From: Nitrospirota bacterium | GTDB taxonomy: Bacteria > Nitrospirota > Thermodesulfovibrionia > UBA6902 > BMS3Bbin08 | NCBI GenBank assembly: GCA_016208845.1 | Contig: JACQXH010000156.1 | Span: 1-12,741 of the forward strand | Direction of reading: 5' to 3' | Length of the DNA: 12,741 nucleotides | Notes under the pieces: model-generated | The model's database searches: none | What the model was told of the DNA's origin: nothing | The model's input: the letters and a program-made list of their open reading frames with translations, nothing else | Shown: piece by piece, positions 5,800-12,696 of the stretch | Position numbering within the stretch: position 1 is the first letter of the stretch | How the letters are laid out: each line of letters starts with the position of its first letter | Program-made: the position numbers and the translations under genes

Positions 5800-7257
5800 T
5801 TAATATCTCATCCGCACCCTGTATGTGAGTTTTGATTCCTGGTCTTTTGCAACAGGGATATTGAACTCGGCAGTGAATGCCTCTGCCTTTTTATACTCAT
5901 GAGACGAGCTCAGCATGGCCCAGTCGCCGGGAATCGGTTCAACGACCTTAACTACAACGTCTTCTTTCTTGTGATTTCTGAGTGATATCTCAAAGCTCGC
6001 TTCGTATGTATCGTATGCGATCTTTTTCCAGTCGGTCTGCTTTCTGCTGCCGACCACATCAAAGGCATCTCCAAGCTTTATCCTGATATTTTCATCTTTA
6101 GGGGTGTGGTCGATAGAATCTTCTCCTGCAAACTGAAGACTGCCTTCCTTGTCATTCTTATAGACCCGGACTGTTCCTTTAGGAAGAGGCATGCCAAGGT
6201 TGTTTTCTTTTTTGTTCTTTATTTCGACAAACACACCGACCTTCTGGTTTACTGTGGACTCTGTGTAGCGGCTGTAATAATAGTAAGCCGCACCACGATA
6301 CAGAAGTTCTTTTTTTACTGAAATATTATCAGCACTTACAAGGCTTATCTGTTTCGTCTGGTTTTCCCTGATAGTTGAAGGCCTCTCAAGCGTGTAGATA
6401 TGATATTCAAAGAATTCATCCTCTTTAAACTGGGGAGCCGCTTTTGTTACAGCCATCTCAGCCACTCTCATCATCTTGTCTTTATAATCATAATCGTTTT
6501 TTGCCCTGTTTACGTCTCCTGCTACAAGCTTGAGTTTTGCATTTTTATATGTTGCTCCGCTTTTGTTATCTATCGTCACCCAACCCGAAAGATCTGCGCG
6601 ATCATCCTTGTCATTTAATATGACAACATAATCAGAGCGCCAGTTAATTCCATTTGTCAGATAAGATGCCTCAACCTTTTGCGCTGCTGAGAGGCTGTTG
6701 TCTACCATCCATACAAGGGTGGGCTTGGATATAAGATTTTCAGGAACACCCGGAAATATGATCCTCCCCGGATGTCCGAATGTGATATCATCCCCTATCT
6801 TAAAAATGGGGCCTCCGTTATTTGAAAGCAGCGTAGCGTTTACCAACTCTTCTCTTTCAGTATAAAGATTCTTATTGTACAGCTTCACCTCTTTGCCGAC
6901 ATACTTGTCGAGAAGTTTTTCAGGATTTAACAGATCGTACTCAAAGTTCTGCTCAAGCACCAGAAGGCTGTCAGGGTTTATAAGGGATTTAATATGCACG
7001 CTTGTTGGAATTATCTGGGACGCCACATCCATAAATCTGATATCGACGATGCCCTGAGGGATTTTAATGGCCCTGAGGTCTTTCACAAGACCAAGATCGA
7101 CATTGTAAACAGTAAGGGCAACACCCGTCTGGTCACTTGATACTGAAGATGACACACTGTTTCCTGTACTGTTTATTTTTGTAGCTGCATTGCTTATCCC
7201 GGCCCCTATAAAGAATATTACTGCCAGAACAACTGTAAGACATTTTGCTCTCATCAT
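5800..7257 (-). CDS. Secreted DUF4139-type protein
   Basis: The 485-residue product begins with a signal peptide (MMRAKCLTVVLAVIFFIGAG, likely cut near SNA-A at 24-25), so it is exported. The first part (about 45-110) is a beta-rich domain with TVYNVDLGLVKDLRAIKIPQG. The body has the hallmarks I associate with DUF4139: YLTNGINWRSDYVVIL, LSGWVTIDNKSGATYKNAKLKLVAGDVN, and later GTVRVYKNDKEG, FDVVGSRKQTDWKK and a C-terminal LTYRVRMRY. The family is widespread and lacks a settled function; the fold suggests an envelope or outer-membrane-associated role. Two adjacent ATGs exist; AGGGGG lies 3 bases before the first and 6 before the second (7254), so the second may be used. A TATAAT at 7276-7271 on this strand could be a -10. 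nth follows 79 bases downstream and may share the transcript. No frame damage is seen. Confidence 0.8.
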   Translation of the reverse strand: MMRAKCLTVVLAVIFFIGAGISNAATKINSTGNSVSSSVSSDQTGVALTVYNVDLGLVKDLRAIKIPQGIVDIRFMDVASQIIPTSVHIKSLINPDSLLVLEQNFEYDLLNPEKLLDKYVGKEVKLYNKNLYTEREELVNATLLSNNGGPIFKIGDDITFGHPGRIIFPGVPENLISKPTLVWMVDNSLSAAQKVEASYLTNGINWRSDYVVILNDKDDRADLSGWVTIDNKSGATYKNAKLKLVAGDVNRAKNDYDYKDKMMRVAEMAVTKAAPQFKEDEFFEYHIYTLERPSTIRENQTKQISLVSADNISVKKELLYRGAAYYYYSRYTESTVNQKVGVFVEIKNKKENNLGMPLPKGTVRVYKNDKEGSLQFAGEDSIDHTPKDENIRIKLGDAFDVVGSRKQTDWKKIAYDTYEASFEISLRNHKKEDVVVKVVEPIPGDWAMLSSSHEYKKAEAFTAEFNIPVAKDQESKLTYRVRMRY

Positions 7258-7343
7258 TAACCCCCTTTAAATTATATTTTAAATGCTTTTAGTCCATTAG
7301 ACAATCAAGGTTCCAGGAAAGTTCCATAAACATAAAAATAACA

Positions 7344-7370
7344 TTAGCCACGGATGAACACGGATTTTAA
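7344..7370. repeat. Solo copy of the CCACGGATGAACACGGA repeat
   Basis: TTAGCCACGGATGAACACGGA (written as two parts: TTAGCCACGG at 7344-7353 and ATGAACACGGA at 7354-7364) is an exact inverted copy of 5052-5072. It stands alone in the gap upstream of the DUF4139 gene and shows that this family is dispersed through the window. Confidence 0.7.
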
Positions 7371-7387
7371 TCGAGGGTTGGCTGTTA

Positions 7388-7431
7388 GGGGTTAGGTTTT
7401 GTAATAAAACTGACCCCCAGTCCCTAATCCC
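7388..7431. repeat. Imperfect inverted repeat GGGGTTAGG/CCTAATCCC
   Basis: Nine-base arms at 7388-7396 and 7423-7431 pair with one mismatch around a 26-base centre that includes TTTT and AAAAC. It adjoins the repeat at 7344-7370 and is of the same intergenic, non-coding type. It could close the leader region between the two divergent transcription units on either side; no function is demonstrable. Confidence 0.4.
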
Positions 7432-7474
7432 TGCCTCTTAGGTTGCCCGAAGCACATTTATGATTAAACATATT

Positions 7475-7490
7475 GGTGATATGTGTCACA
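7475..7490 (+). promoter_or_regulatory. CRP/FNR-family-like operator
   Basis: GGTGA-N6-TCACA matches the CRP-type consensus TGTGA-N6-TCACA at 9 of 10 positions. An overlapping exact odd palindrome TATGTG-T-CACATA lies at 7480-7492. A TATAGT at 7513-7518 could be a -10, which would put the operator centre near -42, the spacing of a class II activator site replacing a poor -35. The regulator is unknown and not in the window; the site would drive the zinc-ribbon gene at 7533. Confidence 0.4.
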
Positions 7491-7532
7491 TACCTTCTTT
7501 CATAAAGTGTTTTATAGTTTATCTCAGAGGCT

Positions 7533-8042
7533 ATGATGAACTGGACATGTCCTGCATGCGGCATAAAAAATGATGATGATATCCAGTCGTGCGTATGCGG
7601 CCATTATGGACGGGAGACCGCACCCGGGTATCTCAATGATACAGACTTAATTGACTCGATTAGAAAGATAAAAACCCTTGATAAGTCCATTATGTTAAAA
7701 ACCAATAGATTTTTTGCAGAAGAGGTCATAAAAGAGATCGACTCATGGATGTTTGCCTACTCTCCTTCAGATAAATGCATCTATCTCGGAACCCCGGCCC
7801 TTCAGTCTTTCAGGCTGAAGATGACGGCGGAAGATCTGGAACAGCTCCTGGAATTGCTGTATAAGCGAAACGGCTGTCAGAAGACAGTGCGAAAAGTCCA
7901 GCTTTCCCTTGAAGAAGTGTCGGACTTGATCGAACAGGTGGATAAAAAGATCGAGGAGAAGAAAGCAAAAGTAAGGGTCAGATTAATTGAAGATGAAGTG
8001 AAGGAAATAGCAGATCTGATTAATTTGAAATTGAAGGCGTGA
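7533..8042 (+). CDS. Zinc-ribbon hypothetical protein
   Basis: A 169-residue soluble protein of unknown function. The N-terminus is a compact zinc ribbon, Cys6-X2-Cys9-X10-Cys20-X-Cys22 (CPACG and CVCG), a common recruitment module. The middle holds DSWMFAYSPSDKCIYLGTPALQSFRL, probably a small alpha/beta domain. The C-terminal third (about 97-169) is highly charged and helical with likely coiled coil. No signal peptide or membrane segment is seen. Two ATGs stand side by side; AGAGG is 2 bases before the first and 5 before the second (7536), which favours the second by spacing. The gene stands alone between divergent and unrelated neighbours behind a CRP-like site, so it may be an independently regulated adaptor. 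I do not recognise the family. Confidence 0.7.
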   Translation: MMNWTCPACGIKNDDDIQSCVCGHYGRETAPGYLNDTDLIDSIRKIKTLDKSIMLKTNRFFAEEVIKEIDSWMFAYSPSDKCIYLGTPALQSFRLKMTAEDLEQLLELLYKRNGCQKTVRKVQLSLEEVSDLIEQVDKKIEEKKAKVRVRLIEDEVKEIADLINLKLKA

Positions 8043-8201
8043 TCCTATAAAAAGCATTTAAACAAAAATTAAAATAGAATAGCGCAGATTCTTAAATAGT
8101 TGTAATAGTCAATATTTGAATGTACAGCGCCTGTCAACCTTATTTTATTATTTATTGAGAATGTCGTTCTGTCCCAAACTCCGGTGTGTCCTTCCGACGG
8201 A

Positions 8202-8231
8202 GTTACTTTCTTTGACCAGCAAGAAAGTAAC
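8202..8231. repeat. 11-base stem-loop at the edge of the 8.2 kb intergenic element
   Basis: GTTACTTTCTT (8202-8212) and AAGAAAGTAAC (8221-8231) are perfect inverted complements around an 8-base loop. The sequence lies directly before the nested palindrome at 8248-8372, in a 447-base gap (8043-8489) that holds no convincing gene. The motif is of a kind I have seen in dispersed intergenic repeats of diverse bacteria, so it is more likely part of a repeat than a specific terminator. Confidence 0.7.
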
Positions 8232-8247
8232 CAAAGAAACTGGCCCG

Positions 8248-8372
8248 TGATTGTTTTTAGACAGTCTGCTTCAGGCCTGCCCGCTAAATTCAAAAAACTC
8301 CGCCGAGGCTTCGGCGTCAAACACTTTTGAATTCTTAACGCGTTCAGGCCTGAACCATCCCTAAAACAATCA
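8248..8372. repeat. Nested multi-arm palindrome (MITE-like or structured RNA element)
   Basis: Four concentric inverted pairs share one centre: TGATTGTTTTTAG (8248-8260) with CTAAAACAATCA (8361-8372), CAGGCCTG (8272-8279) with TCAGGCCTGA (8344-8353), AATTCAAAA (8287-8295) with TTTTGAATT (8325-8333), and CGCCGA (8301-8306) with TCGGCG (8311-8316). The whole 125 bases could fold into one long interrupted hairpin. It carries no transposase and no flanking duplication I can be sure of. The minus-strand open frame across it (8069-8320) reads like translated repeat. Confidence 0.65.
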
Positions 8373-8489
8373 ATGGGGATTTGTCATGCAATACAATTTC
8401 TGAATTACTCTTGTTGAACAATTTCGGGAACAAATCCTTTCGCACAATTGTCTAAATAGTAAAAAAACCTAAAAGAAAGGAGAAAAAAT

Positions 8490-9314
8490 ATGCGATTAAG
8501 GGAGGCAATATTAATTTTAGTAAGCCTGATTTACTTTGCAGTTCCGGGCTATTCATGTATCACCGAGAATGTGGGCGTCGAGATCCGCTCTGACGATGGG
8601 GGGGCATACACTGCCATATCGTTTAAAGACGTAAAAACGGGCGGCACACACATTATCAAGAAATACCTTGAGGCGAAAAAGGGGGAGGACTACAGCATTG
8701 TTATCAGGAACAATACACATGAAAGGATCGGCGTTGTGATCGCGGTAGACGGACGAAATATAATCTCAGGCAAAAGTTCGGATCTTAAAAACAATGAAGA
8801 TATGTATATTGTGGAACCGTACGGCTATACGGAGTTAGACGGCTGGAGGACAGACCGGGATACTGTGCACAAATTTTATTTCACTGATGTAAGTGATTCT
8901 TATTCAGTAAGAACCTTTGGCGATTCGTCAGCAATGGGGTTAATAGCCGTTGCAGTGTTTCGCGAAAAAGACAGGCCGATAGTTAATGAGAGGCAGATGA
9001 GAAAAGGGAAAGTACCGATGCCGGGAGCCCGGTCTTATCCATTTGCAGAAAGTGAATCGAAGAAAAATGAAAGCGGCGCAGCGGGCACAGGCTTTGGCCA
9101 TGAACAATACTCGCCGACCATAAAGGTCAAGTTTGAGCCTGAAAGCGATCCTTTTCAGAAAATACTGGTTAAATATGAATGGCGCGAGACTCTCTGCAGT
9201 AATGGCATCCTGAAATGCCGGACAGAAGAAAGAAACAGATTGTGGGATGGAGATGAATATGCACCTTACCCTCCGGGATATGGTGACTGGAAAAATGGTA
9301 TTAGAAGCTATTGA
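8490..9314 (+). CDS. Secreted hypothetical protein
   Basis: A 274-residue exported protein of unknown function. The N-terminus is a signal peptide (about 1-22) ending GYS before Cys23; the context is not a good lipobox, so Cys23 may just be the first mature residue. The core (about 65-160) is beta-rich, with NNTHERIGVVIAVDGRNIIS, EPYGYTELDGWRTDRD and SSAMGLIAVAVFREKD. This block looks strongly conserved, and similar unnamed proteins occur in proteobacteria as far as I recall. A low-complexity linker (about 165-210, rich in Ser, Glu, Lys, Gly) follows, and then a short domain with Cys236 and Cys243 that could form a disulfide. The C-terminus is rich in Tyr, Pro and Gly. AAAGGAG lies 7 bases before the ATG. 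It appears monocistronic. An envelope role in protein or surface interaction is only a guess. Confidence 0.75.
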   Translation: MRLREAILILVSLIYFAVPGYSCITENVGVEIRSDDGGAYTAISFKDVKTGGTHIIKKYLEAKKGEDYSIVIRNNTHERIGVVIAVDGRNIISGKSSDLKNNEDMYIVEPYGYTELDGWRTDRDTVHKFYFTDVSDSYSVRTFGDSSAMGLIAVAVFREKDRPIVNERQMRKGKVPMPGARSYPFAESESKKNESGAAGTGFGHEQYSPTIKVKFEPESDPFQKILVKYEWRETLCSNGILKCRTEERNRLWDGDEYAPYPPGYGDWKNGIRSY

Positions 9315-9542
9315 CAACACCTGCTAATACTTAACTTTTAGTCAAATAAAATGATGAATGCCGATTAAAAGTGAGTATAAAAAAGGACCTGGATTAACCA
9401 GTATCAGATTGAAAAGATTGGATTCGCGTTTTGACGGGTCAATGACAGTAAGAATGCATAATGGGATAACAAATAGTTTTCAACAGCCTGTCAAGTTTAT
9501 CCGATGGTCCAATAAATAATAGTATTTTTATATTTTTATTTT

Positions 9543-9553
9543 TATGATATCAT
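9543..9553 (+). promoter_or_regulatory. Candidate hicBA promoter -10 with overlapping palindrome
   Basis: TATGAT (9543-9548) is a plausible -10, and the perfect palindrome ATGATATCAT (9544-9553) overlaps it, 24 bases before the hicB start. HicB antitoxins that carry a DNA-binding domain autoregulate; this HicB is short and may not, so operator function is speculative. The surrounding 40 bases are very AT-rich, and no clear -35 is seen. Confidence 0.35.
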
Positions 9554-9577
9554 TAAACAAAGAAAGGAGATTTTTAT

Positions 9578-9790
9578 ATGAAATACAGGATCTTAATTGA
9601 ACAGGACGAAGATGGCATTTTTGTCGCGGAATGCCCGTCTTTACCCGGCTGTATATCACAGGCTAAGACGCGGGCAGAAGCAATCGAGAATATTCATGAT
9701 GCCATAAAGGGTTATATAGAGAGCTTAAGGAAGCATAATGAGCCGGTTCCCCCTGCCATTCAGGAAGAAATTATCGAGGTCGCTGTTTGA
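9578..9790 (+). CDS. hicB: HicB family antitoxin
   Basis: A 70-residue antitoxin of the short HicB type, expected to bind and neutralise the HicA RNase. The degraded RNase-H-like fold is recognisable from YRILIEQDEDGIFVAECPSLPGCISQAKTRAEAIENI and the helix ending SLRKHNEPVPP. It lacks the C-terminal ribbon-helix-helix or HTH extension of longer HicB proteins, so DNA binding is uncertain. AAAGGAG is 8 bases before the ATG. The stop overlaps the hicA start by four bases (TTGA), so the antitoxin is made first and translation of the toxin is coupled. The order hicB-hicA is the reverse of the E. coli arrangement. Confidence 0.92.
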   Translation: MKYRILIEQDEDGIFVAECPSLPGCISQAKTRAEAIENIHDAIKGYIESLRKHNEPVPPAIQEEIIEVAV

Positions 9791-10011
9791 GTAAACTGCC
9801 AGTAGTTTCTGGTAATCAAACGTGTAAGGCGTTTGAGAAAATAGGATATTTCATAGACCACCAGACCGGAAGCCACATAATTCTAAGAAATGAAAACCCA
9901 CCTTATCGCAGATTAACTGTACCAAACCATAAAGAAATTGCAAAAGGAACATTACGTTCTTTAATTCGTCAGGCAGGGATAACTGTTGAAGAATTTATAA
10001 AATTAATGTGA
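9787..10011 (+). CDS. hicA: HicA family mRNA interferase toxin
   Basis: A 74-residue toxin with a double-stranded RNA-binding-like fold that cleaves mRNA. Recognisable are SGNQTCKAFEKIGYFI, the GSH motif with catalytic His30, and the closing VPNHKEIAKGTLRSLIRQAGITVEEF, typical of HicA. The start is a TTG (9787-9789) inside the hicB stop overlap TTGA, with GAGGT six bases upstream. The rare start plus coupling should keep toxin below antitoxin. The module has all expected residues and looks functional. It lies convergent with the ftsH-type gene. Confidence 0.92.
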   Translation: MSKLPVVSGNQTCKAFEKIGYFIDHQTGSHIILRNENPPYRRLTVPNHKEIAKGTLRSLIRQAGITVEEFIKLM

Positions 10012-10043
10012 TGCTTTTCGAACTCTGCTTATCATCGTAGACC

Positions 10044-10172
10044 TCATCGATTTACCTCTAATTTATCCATTGGGTAGCCTAATATTTTCCCCGTCTCAAA
10101 AAGTCCGGCACCAAATTCCCCTGCTTGGAACTCTGGCCATTGAAATAAACGATATTGTTTATATTTGTTCAT
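10044..10172 (-). pseudogene. Possible 42-residue gene or gene remnant after the ftsH-type gene
   Basis: An ATG one base past the ftsH-type stop opens a 42-codon frame ending TGA at 10046-10044. The product, rich in aromatic residues and Gly (QYRLFQWPEFQAGEFGAG, then FETGKILGYPMDKLEVNR), reads like the end of a real protein. There is no ribosome site, and the frame stays open upstream into the ftsH gene only for a few codons. Its base composition matches the AT-richer surroundings, not ftsH. I infer a C-terminal remnant of a resident gene, possibly truncated by arrival of the ftsH segment. I recognise no family, and chance is not excluded. Confidence 0.3.
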
Positions 10173-10173
10173 A

Positions 10174-11964
10174 TTACCGTGAACCAACAGCTCCGGGAAA
10201 CGGTCCAATGATGGCATCGATTTCGGAACTGCTCAGTGTTTCGTTGACTATGAGTTCCTCGACAAGACGCTTCATGACACTCATATGCGATTCGAGAAGT
10301 TCCAGTACCTCGGCATAAGCCGTTGTCACGATCGACCGTATCTCGGAGTCGATCTCGACTGCGGTGGCATCGCTGAAGTGGTTCGTATTTGACGCGCCGG
10401 CCTCGGCCGATGCGGGGGCATCAAAATGGCCGAACGCAACCGGGCCGAATACCTCCGACATGCCCCATTCGCTCACCATCTTGCGCGCCATGTCCGTTGC
10501 CCTGGCAAGATCATTGCCCGCCCCGGTGGTCGTCGTATGGTAGACCAGTTCCTCGGCTGCGCGGCCTCCCATCAGCACCTTGATATGGGAGACAAGCATC
10601 TCCTTCGTATAGCAGTGGATGTCTTCTTCGGGGATCTGGACTGTGACCCCGAGGGCCCGTCCCCTCGGGACAATCGACACCTTGTGCACGGGGTCGCACC
10701 CCGCAACGAGTTTCGCCACCATGACGTGGCCCGCCTCATGCCAGGCTGACCTCAGTTTTGTTTTGTCCGAGAGCACCATGGACTTCTTTTCCACACCCAT
10801 CAGTACCTTGTCCTTTGCAGTTTCGAATTCGGCCATTTCGACGACAGGCTTGTTTGATCTGGCGGCGCAAATCGCAGCCTCATTCACTACATTGGCGAGG
10901 TCGGCGCCTGAGAAACCCGGCGTTCCCCTCGCGATGATCCTCAGATCGACCGCGGGCCCAAGCGGGACCGTGCGTGTATGTACTTTCAGTATCTCCTCGC
11001 GACCCCTGATGTCCGGGGCGCCTACAATCACCTGACGGTCGAAACGCCCGGGGCGAAGCAATGCCGGGTCCAGGATCTCCGGCCGGTTGGTAGCAGCGAT
11101 AACGACGATGCCCGGATTCACGGTGAACCCGTCCATTTCCACCAAGAGCTGGTTCAGCGTCTGGTCCCGCTCGTCGCTCGCACCATTGTTCCCGGAACCT
11201 CGTTGGCGTCCTACAGCATCGAGCTCGTCGATAAAGATGATACAGGGGGCCACTTTCTTCCCTTTGGCAAAGAGGTCCCTGACCCGGGATGCGCCGACTC
11301 CCACATACAGCTCGACAAACTCGGACGCTGACATGGAAAAGAACGGCACCCCTGCTTCACCGGCCACTGCCCGCGCCAAAAGCGTTTTCCCAGTACCCGG
11401 TGGTCCTACAAGCAGCATGCCGGTCGGCATTTTCCCGCCGAGCCTGGCGAACCGCTTCGGCTCTTTTAAGAATTCGACCGTTTCGAGCAGGTCGGCCTTT
11501 GCCTCTTCAACACCGGCAACGTCCGTGAAAAAAGTATGCGAGTGCGCTCCGTTGGCGAGCCCGGCCTTGCTGCGATTGAACAAGGCCATTCTTTTCATGA
11601 TAAAGAAAAGGGGTACGATCAACACAAGAAAAAAAACAATCTGGACCCATACCGCCGATGAGGCGGCGGGTTTTGCGGAAAGATCGATATGCTTATTGAT
11701 GAGCAGCATCGACAGGTCGGCATCAATCGGACGGAAAAGGTGAAACTGCGCCCCGGACCCCGCCTCTGCGGTTATCTCATCGCCTTCCATCCTGACTTTG
11801 ATGATCTCTCCGGAATTGACCTTGTCGATGAACGCCGTGTAGCTGATCCGGCTCTTCTCGCTGGTCTGATACCACTTCCATGCATACACTCCGCACGCGA
11901 GTACTCCGATAGCGGCCAGAACTGCGGCGAGTTTTAATATTCGTATATAGTTAGGCTTACTCAT
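10174..11964 (-). CDS. ftsH: Additional FtsH-type membrane ATP-dependent zinc metalloprotease
   Basis: A membrane-bound AAA+ protease that extracts and degrades membrane and soluble proteins as a hexamer. Order in the 596 residues: TM1 (about 11-30), a short periplasmic domain (about 31-104), TM2 (about 105-123), then the AAA domain with Walker A GPPGTGKT (187-194), pore motif Tyr220-Val-Gly, Walker B IIFIDE (242-247) and SRH RPGRFDR (304-310). The M41 protease domain has HEAGH (His409, Glu410, His413) and Asp485 as third zinc ligand. The pore aromatic is Tyr where E. coli FtsH has Phe, as in i-AAA proteases. GAGGT precedes the ATG by about 4 bases. The gene is visibly more GC-rich than every neighbour and sits between two toxin-antitoxin loci, suggesting horizontal acquisition. 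It is likely an accessory copy; no partner genes adjoin it. Confidence 0.93.
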   Translation of the reverse strand: MSKPNYIRILKLAAVLAAIGVLACGVYAWKWYQTSEKSRISYTAFIDKVNSGEIIKVRMEGDEITAEAGSGAQFHLFRPIDADLSMLLINKHIDLSAKPAASSAVWVQIVFFLVLIVPLFFIMKRMALFNRSKAGLANGAHSHTFFTDVAGVEEAKADLLETVEFLKEPKRFARLGGKMPTGMLLVGPPGTGKTLLARAVAGEAGVPFFSMSASEFVELYVGVGASRVRDLFAKGKKVAPCIIFIDELDAVGRQRGSGNNGASDERDQTLNQLLVEMDGFTVNPGIVVIAATNRPEILDPALLRPGRFDRQVIVGAPDIRGREEILKVHTRTVPLGPAVDLRIIARGTPGFSGADLANVVNEAAICAARSNKPVVEMAEFETAKDKVLMGVEKKSMVLSDKTKLRSAWHEAGHVMVAKLVAGCDPVHKVSIVPRGRALGVTVQIPEEDIHCYTKEMLVSHIKVLMGGRAAEELVYHTTTTGAGNDLARATDMARKMVSEWGMSEVFGPVAFGHFDAPASAEAGASNTNHFSDATAVEIDSEIRSIVTTAYAEVLELLESHMSVMKRLVEELIVNETLSSSEIDAIIGPFPGAVGSR

Positions 11965-12273
11965 GGTTACCTCGTCAAATATCCCGCACGCGGATCAACG
12001 CGGCCGGGATTAAAATATTGTATTGTCTCACCTATATAATACGGCAGAAGTGTGTATTATCTTGAGTTACTAATCACAATCAGGTGGGCAGGTCAGGCTT
12101 TAGGATAGACTTAATGCAACTTGTAACCTGCACCACGTAATTACAAAGAACTTAATACAGGGGGCCGCCGTGTGGTCGTCGCAAAAGTTCGGAAGAAAAT
12201 AATAAGGAAACTTGACTGTAAATGGCGGATGTAATCCGTTTATCGGGTTGACTGACTGGTTTGACAGTCTCGT
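11965..12273. other. 309-base gap, presumed ftsH upstream region
   Basis: No convincing gene, repeat or RNA is visible on either strand. Next to the ftsH start the sequence is GC-rich (11970-12010), then turns AT-rich around 12011-12075, which marks a composition boundary. TATAAT (12035-12040, plus) overlaps TATTAT (12041-12036, minus); either could be a -10, but neither has a good -35. The stretch 12100-12273 separates this region from the convergent-side end of the PIN toxin gene and shows no terminator. Confidence 0.4.
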
Positions 12274-12696
12274 TCATTTTCTGCCGACAGGAAGTACAGC
12301 AAAACGTCCGTACTGGGAAAAATGTTCATCAAAAGCAAAGACATTGGTTAGCCCGAGACGCTCCATGACTGTAAAACTTGTTGCATCAGTAAATGAAAAG
12401 CCTTTATCTCCGTGTTGCTTTAGAATCTCAAATGCCTTTTCCTCATCTTCAGCATTCACTCTGTGAAGTGTAACAAGAGGGTTATTCCTTATAAGCTCTG
12501 CCATCTCTACAGCAACAGAATGGAATCTGCAGAAATAAGTATAGACTTCATCAAGGATGAAATTCGTTGTATGAAGCCTGAGTCTCTTTGTCTGTATTTC
12601 TTTGAGAAAGTCCTGAGCTTCGCCATGATTATCATCATCCGCGACACGAAAGGCAACAAAAGCGCTGGTATCGACAAAGATATCTCTTCCCTTCAC
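12274..12696 (-). CDS. VapC-type PIN domain ribonuclease toxin
   Basis: A 140-residue PIN domain protein, probably a toxin that cleaves RNA. The acidic metal-binding residues are in place: Asp9 in FVDTSAFVAF, Glu50 in ILDEVYTYF, Asp104 in FTDATSFTVME and Asp123 in VFAFDEHFSQYG. The length is normal for the family. The start is a GTG (12696-12694) that overlaps the stop of an upstream frame by four bases (GTGA), a common antitoxin-toxin arrangement. Together with that partial frame it forms a type II toxin-antitoxin module. The gene runs toward the ftsH-type gene on the same strand, 309 bases apart, so they are unlikely to be one tight operon. Confidence 0.88.
   Translation of the reverse strand: MKGRDIFVDTSAFVAFRVADDDNHGEAQDFLKEIQTKRLRLHTTNFILDEVYTYFCRFHSVAVEMAELIRNNPLVTLHRVNAEDEEKAFEILKQHGDKGFSFTDATSFTVMERLGLTNVFAFDEHFSQYGRFAVLPVGRK

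Noticed and set aside
8069..8320. Minus-strand 83-codon frame in the 8.2 kb gap
   Set aside because: It lies over the stem-loop and nested palindrome and translates repeat sequence; no ribosome site or domain.
9358..9519. Plus-strand 53-codon frame upstream of hicB
   Set aside because: It starts directly after two TGA codons, has no ribosome site and no recognisable motif; the product looks plausible but support is too thin for a feature.
11087..11743. Long plus-strand open frame (218 codons) inside the ftsH-type gene
   Set aside because: It is antisense to a gene with every AAA and protease motif intact; high GC content lengthens chance antisense frames, and its translation has no recognisable domain.
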